From positions 3,539 through 14,511 of the forward strand of contig DIYM01000159.1 in assembly GCA_002429045.1 (NCBI GenBank): a DNA stretch of 10,973 bases. The letters are read 5' to 3'. This stretch comes from Phycisphaerales bacterium UBA6054 (GTDB lineage: Bacteria; Planctomycetota; Phycisphaerae; Phycisphaerales; UBA1924). This document shows, one piece after another, positions 6,480-10,973 of this stretch (within the stretch, counting starts at the first letter, position 1; every line of letters begins with the position of its first letter). The notes under the pieces are model-generated. The model was not told the origin of the DNA and did not search any database. It saw only the letters and a program-made list of their open reading frames with translations. The position numbers were made by a program, and so were the translations under genes.

Positions 6480-7322
6480 TCATCGCCCGATGAATCGCTT
6501 GCAGAACCGCTCCGCCGAGGCCCTTGTTTCACCCGCGAGTTGATCGAGCACCGGGTCGAGCACCGACTCTTTGATCACGCGTGCTTCGTTGGGCCGGATG
6601 GTCACGATCGGCCCGGGCCACGCTGCTCGGTTTTCTCGTTCGTGATGCAGCGCGGTCCGATTGACCGCGTCGAAGAGTTCATGCACCGGGAGGTCGACGC
6701 CCTCGCGTACCGACCTCCATGCGGCGAGCATCGCGAGGGGGACCGCGATGTTCCGGGTCGCGTCGGCGGCGGCGTTGTACCACTCGTCTTCCTTCTGGCA
6801 CCAGTACAGCGTGTGGTCGGCGAGCCAGCCGCACGCCGCGGCCGGCCACGCGCCGCCGAGACGGCACGACGCATCGACGATCGCGAAGCACGTCTCGGCG
6901 CTGGGCTCGGAATCGGCGTTCGAGAACCGTGCGTGGCGGGCGCAGTCGGCCACCAGCACAGAGGCGCAGAGCACCAGCGTTGTGATGCGTGTGTTGGGAC
7001 GGTCGATCCCGTCGTCCCGGCGTGCGTAGGAAGGGCGGTCGGCCCGAGTGTACCAGTAACCCCATCGGGACAGACTGAGCGTTTCGTCGACCCACCCGTC
7101 GTCTTCCGCGGGCCACGCCTTCGCGTCTAGGAACGCACGCATCGTGCTGAGTGACCCGTCGTACGCTTGCCCCTCCGCTCCGGCGATTCTTTCCAGGAGA
7201 TCCGGGTCCCTGCGGAGTGTGGCGATCACGAGACCGCGGAGCGCGGTCTCGTCCGGCTCGCACAAGCCAACTGCTCTCCACAGCGCTCCGAGCGGATCGG
7301 ATTGGCCGGCGGCCTCGGTCAT
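6480..7322 (-). CDS. Hypothetical protein, 280 aa, family not recognised
   Basis: Encodes a probable soluble, mostly helical protein without signal peptide or transmembrane segment. It is rich in Trp and Cys for its size (Cys at 21, 119, 127, 145, 153, 164, 175 and 274), but the cysteines are not spaced as a classical metal-binding motif. Distinct segments are ETLSLSRWGYWYTRADRPSY (about 80-99), RPNTRITTLVLCASVLVADCARHARF (108-133) and HTLYWCQKEDEWYNAAADATRN (170-191). I recognise no family and assign no function. ATG 7322 begins the well-biased coding stretch; the 28-codon upstream extension is Arg/Pro-rich and lacks a ribosome site. There is no Shine-Dalgarno, but a promoter-like pair ends 8 bases upstream. 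Codon bias supports a real gene. Confidence 0.7.
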   Translation of the reverse strand: MTEAAGQSDPLGALWRAVGLCEPDETALRGLVIATLRRDPDLLERIAGAEGQAYDGSLSTMRAFLDAKAWPAEDDGWVDETLSLSRWGYWYTRADRPSYARRDDGIDRPNTRITTLVLCASVLVADCARHARFSNADSEPSAETCFAIVDASCRLGGAWPAAACGWLADHTLYWCQKEDEWYNAAADATRNIAVPLAMLAAWRSVREGVDLPVHELFDAVNRTALHHERENRAAWPGPIVTIRPNEARVIKESVLDPVLDQLAGETRASAERFCKRFIGR

Positions 7323-7330
7323 GCAAGAAC

Positions 7331-7360
7331 ACGATATCGGGGCATACGGGCGTCTGTCGA
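7331..7360 (-). promoter_or_regulatory. Candidate promoter for the 280-aa hypothetical gene, implying a leaderless mRNA
   Basis: On the minus strand TCGACA (complement of 7355-7360), an 18-base spacer and TATCGT (complement of 7331-7336) form a sigma-70-like promoter. The -10 ends 8 bases before the ATG at 7322. A start about 7 bases downstream of the -10 would fall at or next to the A of the ATG. Confidence 0.4.
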
Positions 7361-7522
7361 TGATCTTTGGACTTCGGTGACCGGGTGCTCGGGCTGATCG
7401 ATTCAAAGGGCTCCGTCCCGGAGGGGCGTGACGAGTTTGGGTTGTGATCCTGCGGTCCGCTGTTGTAGAGGGCGACTGGGGGTCACCAGCATCTGCGCGG
7501 GGTTCTGTCGGCGCAAAAACGC

Positions 7523-7563
7523 AAGCCGCGCCCCTTGCAACGCGAGTGCGCAGGGCGCGGCTT
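7523..7563 (-). terminator. Intrinsic terminator of the SnoaL-like lipoprotein gene
   Basis: An 11-bp perfect stem (7523-7533 with 7553-7563, AAGCCGCGCCC/GGGCGCGGCTT) encloses a 19-base loop that may fold further. On the minus strand it is followed after 3 bases by five T (complement of 7515-7519). It lies 17 bases beyond the stop codon at 7581. The rest of the gap, 7361-7514, shows no gene. Confidence 0.85.
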
Positions 7564-7580
7564 ACGCCTGTGGAAACCGG

Positions 7581-8147
7581 TTAGGGTGAGAAGGGCAGCG
7601 ACGAGTGGTGGAGGTTGATCCTGAGATCCCCGTCATCATCCAGGACGTAGCCGAAGGTGTACTCGACCTTGGTGACCGAGCCGTCGGGGCCTGTGAAGAA
7701 ATAGTTGCCCATCGCCATGGCCGAGTCGTGGTCGGTGTACACGGCGTTGTTGTCCCAGCGGACGTTGGTCCAACCCTTGATCGCGAAGCCGCTGTCTTCG
7801 GAGCCGGCTTTGCCGATGAAGTAGTCCAGGGCTTCGCCGAACGACTCGCGGAACTGATCTTCGGCGGCCAGGGTGGGCTTGAACATGACGTCGGTCTGCC
7901 CGTACGCATAAAGCGTGTTGATGTGGCGCGTGGCGCGGGCTTTGTAGTCGCCGCCCTGCGAGTGCACCCGAGAGATATCGACGATGCCCTGTCCCCATTC
8001 GCGTTGCGCGGCGATCACATCGGCCTCGCTGATCGAGCCGTGGTGATGCCCGGCGGAGTGGCTCGTGGACTGCGTGCCCGCGCAAGCACCCAAGAACAGC
8101 AGTGATGCTGGGGCGAGCGTGGCGAGTACAGCATGGGAAGTTTTCAT
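7581..8147 (-). CDS. SnoaL-like / CaMKII-association-domain-like lipoprotein (often misnamed phosphoribosyl-AMP cyclohydrolase)
   Basis: Encodes 188 aa. Lys2, a hydrophobic core and the lipobox LGAC (Cys22) mark a lipoprotein signal. A linker with the His run HHH (34-36) follows. Residues about 40-188 form an alpha+beta-barrel domain of the SnoaL/NTF2 type, with VIAAQREWGQGIVDIS, HINTLYAYGQTDVMFKPTLAAEDQFR, AMAMGNYFFT, VEYTFGYV and the C-terminal LHHSSLPFSP. This pattern matches secreted proteins of many marine bacteria that databases label phosphoribosyl-AMP cyclohydrolase, although the HisI metal motifs are absent. The true function is unknown. ATG 8147 has GAGG 6 bases upstream. A strong promoter with a Fur-like operator lies 90-118 bases upstream, and an intrinsic terminator follows, so the gene is a monocistronic and probably iron-regulated unit. 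Confidence 0.88.
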   Translation of the reverse strand: MKTSHAVLATLAPASLLFLGACAGTQSTSHSAGHHHGSISEADVIAAQREWGQGIVDISRVHSQGGDYKARATRHINTLYAYGQTDVMFKPTLAAEDQFRESFGEALDYFIGKAGSEDSGFAIKGWTNVRWDNNAVYTDHDSAMAMGNYFFTGPDGSVTKVEYTFGYVLDDDGDLRINLHHSSLPFSP

Positions 8148-8236
8148 TCGGATCCTCGGGTCTTTTTGACCGCTGCGCGCCCCGCATCCCTCGGACCCAC
8201 GCCGAGGCTGTGTGGCGCAGAGACAAACTCAGACGG

Positions 8237-8265
8237 ATAATATGAGAATGAAAATTCATTATCAA
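8237..8265 (-). promoter_or_regulatory. Strong sigma-70-type promoter of the SnoaL-like lipoprotein
   Basis: On the minus strand TTGATA (complement of 8260-8265), 17 bases, then TATTAT (complement of 8237-8242) give near-consensus -35 and -10 boxes. Transcription would start near 8230, leaving an 83-base leader before the ATG at 8147. The area is strikingly AT-rich compared with the surrounding DNA. Confidence 0.7.
8244..8263. promoter_or_regulatory. Fur-like operator between -35 and -10
   Basis: GAGAATGAA (8244-8252) and TTCATTATC (8255-8263) form an inverted repeat with one mismatch around AA, very close to the Fur consensus GATAATGATAATCATTATC. A further GATAAT at 8236-8241 extends it, as in overlapping Fur boxes. 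The site fills the spacer of the promoter at 8237-8265, the classical position for repression by Fe2+-Fur. No fur gene is in the window. Confidence 0.6.
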
Positions 8266-8270
8266 TGTTG

Positions 8271-8560
8271 CCGGCCCGAATTTGCGTGCCCTTCGCAGCG
8301 CGATCGCCCGCGCTCTCAGCGGATTTTCGGATCTGCAATACAGACTTATCTTGTTCATGATGCGGCACGTCGGCGGGCACAGCCGCGGATATGGCCGAGC
8401 CGGGCTCAAGCGCAGGCGGGTTGCGCTGCGGCGGTGTTGGGCGCGGGCGTGCGCGGGCAGCACGGTCGCCGAGCGACCCGCTGCGCACGGTCGGCGTGCC
8501 GGGTCGCGGACGGGCTGCGCTGCACATCCCCGGGAGCGGCTCGAACGCGTCGCTGACCGG
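8271..8560. other. Gap of about 290 bases with no recognisable gene
   Basis: Frames open here on both strands but encode Arg/Ala/Pro-rich strings without family resemblance or a ribosome site. A small AT-rich patch at about 8325-8360 is the only change in composition. A 14-bp palindrome (8552-8565) covers the ytoQ stop codon. I see no RNA gene or terminator with a T-run. Confidence 0.4.
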
Positions 8561-8565
8561 TCAGC
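8552..8565. repeat. 14-bp perfect palindrome over the ytoQ stop codon
   Basis: GCTGACCGGTCAGC reads the same on both strands and includes the TGA of ytoQ (8561-8563). It has no loop and no T-run, so it is a poor terminator. It may be a chance restriction-like or protein-binding palindrome. Confidence 0.4.
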
Positions 8566-9013
8566 CCGGCAGCGTGCCCGTGAGCGTGTAGCGGAGGACG
8601 TCGGCGACCTGCTGCGGTGTGGAACAGGTCGCCAGAGCGGCGGCATCGATCTCCTTGAGCGCGTGCCGGTGCTCGGCCCCGTGGAGGGTGATCAGCGGGG
8701 TGCCGTTGGCGACGGCCTGCCCGGCGTCGAACGCCGCGTTCCATTGGCGGTACTTCTCCCCGAAGCGGACGACCACCATATCCGCCGCTCTGAGTTGCGT
8801 GCGGGTGCGGATCGCGTTGAGCTTGGCGCTCTTGTGATCGTGCCAGAACGGGTCGGGTTCGTCGCCGAGGATGCGCACGCCGCAGTCGTCGGACGCGTCG
8901 TGGTCCTCCACGGGCCCCGTGAAGACGATGCCGAGATCCGAGCATCCCGCGCGGACCTGTGCCCGCCAGTCGCTGTGGATTTCACCCGCGAGATAGACCG
9001 TGGTTTGGCTCAT
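8561..9013 (-). CDS. ytoQ: YtoQ family protein
   Basis: Encodes 150 aa, the normal length for the YtoQ family, which has a Rossmann-like fold related to nucleoside 2-deoxyribosyltransferases; its reaction is not established. Typical segments are VYLAGEIHSDWRAQV (6-20), FTGPVEDHDASD (31-42), DPFWHDHKSAKLNAIRTRTQL (54-74), MVVVRFGEKYRQWNAAFDAG (79-98) and PLITLHGAEHRHALKEIDAAA (106-126). ATG 9013 is chosen because the family begins here with its first beta strand; the frame extends upstream but crosses the start of the divergent channel gene. There is no Shine-Dalgarno, and a -10-like TACGAT (complement of 9019-9024) ends 5 bases before the start. The gene is divergent from the channel gene, with starts 130 bases apart. 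Confidence 0.9.
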   Translation of the reverse strand: MSQTTVYLAGEIHSDWRAQVRAGCSDLGIVFTGPVEDHDASDDCGVRILGDEPDPFWHDHKSAKLNAIRTRTQLRAADMVVVRFGEKYRQWNAAFDAGQAVANGTPLITLHGAEHRHALKEIDAAALATCSTPQQVADVLRYTLTGTLPG

Positions 9014-9143
9014 GCGGCATCGTAGCGAGGCGTCGGTTTCGCGTGGCACCGGTTGCGAATCGCCCGTGCGTTCCCGGCGGGCGAGGATCCGCGGAGGTAT
9101 GCTCTGATCGCAGAACCGTTCGGAGGCGAAGCGGCACCGATCC

Positions 9144-10832
9144 ATGAAACTGAGCACCGTCCATGTACTGCTGTTTTTCCGGGAGCGCCGCACGCAGCGG
9201 AACATCCGGGCGCTGTTCCGTTTCATCGCGATCCTTGCGTCGCTGATCGCTATCTACAGCGTGCTGTTCCATTTCATCATGGAGTACGAGGGGCAGAAGC
9301 ACAGCTGGATCACGGGGCTGTACTGGACTCTGACGGTCATGTCCACGCTGGGCTTCGGCGACATCACCTTCGAGAGCGATCTCGGGCGTGTTTTCTCGAT
9401 GCTGGTGCTCGGCACGGGCATCGTGTTCTTGCTGGTGCTGCTGCCGTTCACGATCATCCAGTTCTTCTACGCACCGTGGGTCGAGGCTCAGGCCGCGGCC
9501 CGGACGCCGCAGTCGTTGCCCGAGGATACCGGCGGGCATGTGGTGATCACGCATCACAACCCGGTGACCGAGGCGCTGATCGGCAAGCTCAGGCAGTACG
9601 ACTACGACTACGTCTTGCTCAACGACGACTTCGATGACGCGTCCCGGCTGCACGACATGGGGCTGAGAGTCATGTTCGGTGCGCTCGACAACCCGGAGAC
9701 GTACCGGCTCGCGCGGGTGGGGTCGGCGGCGATGGTCGTCGCGACCAACGACGACGTGAAGAGCACGAACGTGACGTTCATGGTGCGGCAGGTGTCGCCC
9801 GGCGTGCCGATCGTCGCGACGGCCGCGACACGCGCCGCGGCGTCCATCCTCGAGCACGCCGGCGCGACCAACGTGTTTCAGCTCGGCGCCATGATGGGGC
9901 GATCGCTCTCGCGGTGCATGGTCGGCGGGGACGCGGTGACCCACATCGTCGGAGAGCTCGAGGAACTCCGGTTCGCCGAAGCCAACGCCCACCGCACGCC
10001 GCTGGTCGGCAAGACGCTGCGAGAGAACCGCCTCACAGACCTCGGGGTCAGCGTGATCGGGCTCTGGGACCGCGGCGAGTACCACCACGCGACCGCCGAC
10101 ACCGTGGTGGGCGAGCACGCGATCCTCGTGCTTGCGGGCTCGGCCGAGCAGTTGGCCGCGTACGACGAGGCGTTCGTCATCTACAACAACTCGATCGATC
10201 CCGTGCTGATCCTCGGCGGCGGGCGGGTCGGGACGGCCGCCGCCGAGGCGCTGTCCGACCGGGGCGTGGACTGGCGCATCGTGGATGTCGACGCCGCGAG
10301 GATCACCGACAGCGACCGCGGCGTCGTGGGTGACGCGAAAGACCCGGAGGTGCTCAAACGCGCCGGGCTGTTCGGGGCGCCGGCGGTGTTGATCACGACC
10401 CACGACGACAGCCTGAACATCTATCTCACCATCTATTGCCGCTCGGTCTGCCCGAGCATCCAGATCATCAGCCGGGCGACGCTGGAGCAGAACATCGAGA
10501 CGCTCCACCGCGCCGGCGCCGATTTCGTGCACTCCTACGCGTCGATGGGCTCGACCGGGATCTTCAACCAGATCAAGGGCGATCGCATCGTGACCGTGAC
10601 GGAGGGGCTGGAGATCTTCCGCCTCCAGGTGCCGCCGGCGCTCGACGGGAAGGAGCTGGCAACGTGCGGCGTGCGCGAGGAGACCGGCTGCACCATCGTG
10701 GCGCTCCGGGGCGACGACGGGAGGTTCGCGGTCAACCCGTCCCCGTCGACCAAGCTCGTGGCGGGGCACGACATGGTGCTCGCCGGGAGCCAGGCGTCCG
10801 AGACCCAGTTCCGCGAGCGGTATCTCGGCTGA
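9144..10832 (+). CDS. Two-TM potassium channel with two RCK (TrkA-N/TrkA-C) modules
   Basis: Encodes 562 aa. TM1 is about residues 24-45, followed by a pore helix and the selectivity filter TLGFGD (68-73), a Phe variant of TVGYGD. TM2 is about 83-108 with possible hinge glycines 90 and 92. The protein is therefore an inner-membrane K+ channel of the MthK/GsuK class. RCK1 starts at about 131 (HVVITHHNPVTEALI), where the GxGxxG loop is replaced by THHNPV; its TrkA-C part is about 270-345. RCK2 begins at about 353 with an intact GGGRVG (358-363) and an acidic DVD further on, so a nucleotide probably binds there. A second TrkA-C ends the protein (about 483-560). Regulation by NAD(H) or ions is inferred from the family. 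ATG 9144 is the first start in frame; GGAGG at 9122-9126 lies 17 bases away, too far for an ideal ribosome site. Confidence 0.93.
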   Translation: MKLSTVHVLLFFRERRTQRNIRALFRFIAILASLIAIYSVLFHFIMEYEGQKHSWITGLYWTLTVMSTLGFGDITFESDLGRVFSMLVLGTGIVFLLVLLPFTIIQFFYAPWVEAQAAARTPQSLPEDTGGHVVITHHNPVTEALIGKLRQYDYDYVLLNDDFDDASRLHDMGLRVMFGALDNPETYRLARVGSAAMVVATNDDVKSTNVTFMVRQVSPGVPIVATAATRAAASILEHAGATNVFQLGAMMGRSLSRCMVGGDAVTHIVGELEELRFAEANAHRTPLVGKTLRENRLTDLGVSVIGLWDRGEYHHATADTVVGEHAILVLAGSAEQLAAYDEAFVIYNNSIDPVLILGGGRVGTAAAEALSDRGVDWRIVDVDAARITDSDRGVVGDAKDPEVLKRAGLFGAPAVLITTHDDSLNIYLTIYCRSVCPSIQIISRATLEQNIETLHRAGADFVHSYASMGSTGIFNQIKGDRIVTVTEGLEIFRLQVPPALDGKELATCGVREETGCTIVALRGDDGRFAVNPSPSTKLVAGHDMVLAGSQASETQFRERYLG

Positions 10833-10862
10833 GGCGTATCCAGGCCGCACGCGTGCCGGGCG

Positions 10863-10973
10863 CTAGGAGATGATCTTGCGTCGCTGGCGGACGTAGTCCC
10901 ACAGCACGAAGCGGTCGAGCTCTTCGCCGCCCACGAACACGACCCGCCCCTCGGTCTGCTCGGCGAGCCGGCG
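10863..10973 (-). CDS. C-terminal end of an unidentified protein (partial)
   Basis: The last 36 codons of a minus-strand gene run from the window edge to a TAG (complement of 10863-10865). The residues include GRVVFVGGEELDRFVLWDY and the basic end VRQRRKIIS. Codon ends are mostly G or C, supporting real coding. The gene converges on the channel gene with a 30-base gap. That gap holds only a 10-bp palindrome (GCACGCGTGC, 10847-10856) and no intrinsic terminator. The fragment is too short for a family call. Confidence 0.6.
   Translation of the reverse strand, partial: RRLAEQTEGRVVFVGGEELDRFVLWDYVRQRRKIIS

Noticed and set aside
8144..8646. Overlapping minus-strand frames upstream of the SnoaL-like gene
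   Set aside because: They run through the AT-rich promoter and Fur-like box, have no ribosome site, and encode low-complexity Arg/Ser/Pro strings.
8982..10850. 622-codon open frame on the minus strand opposite the channel gene
   Set aside because: It is the mirror of the channel gene, with His/Arg/Asp-rich low-complexity sequence and no family features. The plus-strand product has clear channel and RCK motifs.

Overview
This window is a high-GC bacterial chromosome segment with ordinary housekeeping and accessory genes. The best taxonomic guess is the Planctomycetota, probably class Phycisphaerae. This rests on a Tat-exported protein resembling a family I remember from planctomycete genomes, a solitary nuoB, rpmH without rnpA beside it, and many short monocistronic units on both strands. 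No marker gene in the window proves the placement. I see no CRISPR array, prophage, insertion sequence or toxin/defence island, and no convincing new multi-gene system.

Layout, left to right. Positions 1-458 hold a probable 3' gene end, a perfect 11-bp inverted repeat, and a short reading frame that looks like the N-terminus of a RimK-associated zinc/aspartic protease cut off after 46 codons. Next come three + strand genes: a 505-aa Tat-signal protein (459-1976), a tandem ACT-domain protein (2068-2526) and nuoB (2620-3183). Ribosomal protein L34 (rpmH, 3428-3568, minus strand) has its own terminator and is divergent from RNase III (rnc, 3896-4672). A lipoprotein of the endonuclease/exonuclease/phosphatase superfamily (4706-6163, minus) converges on rnc. 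A single initiator tRNA with a clear promoter and terminator lies at 6250-6399. Four minus-strand features follow: an unrecognised 280-aa protein (6480-7322), a SnoaL-like lipoprotein (7581-8147), its strong promoter carrying a Fur-like operator (8237-8265), and a YtoQ-family protein (8561-9013). Divergent from ytoQ is a two-TM potassium channel with two RCK modules (9144-10832). The C-terminal end of one more minus-strand gene closes the window.

The genes do not form one pathway. Translation and RNA processing (initiator tRNA, L34, RNase III) and respiration (NuoB) are core functions. Ion transport (the channel), amino-acid-linked regulation (the ACT protein) and exported proteins (the Tat protein and two lipoproteins) are interspersed. 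The most instructive signals are the Fur-like box placed between the -35 and -10 of the SnoaL-like lipoprotein, the missing metal-ligand aspartate in RNase III, the RCK1 of the channel without its glycine motif, and several genes that lack a Shine-Dalgarno sequence but have a -10-like hexamer just before the start codon.
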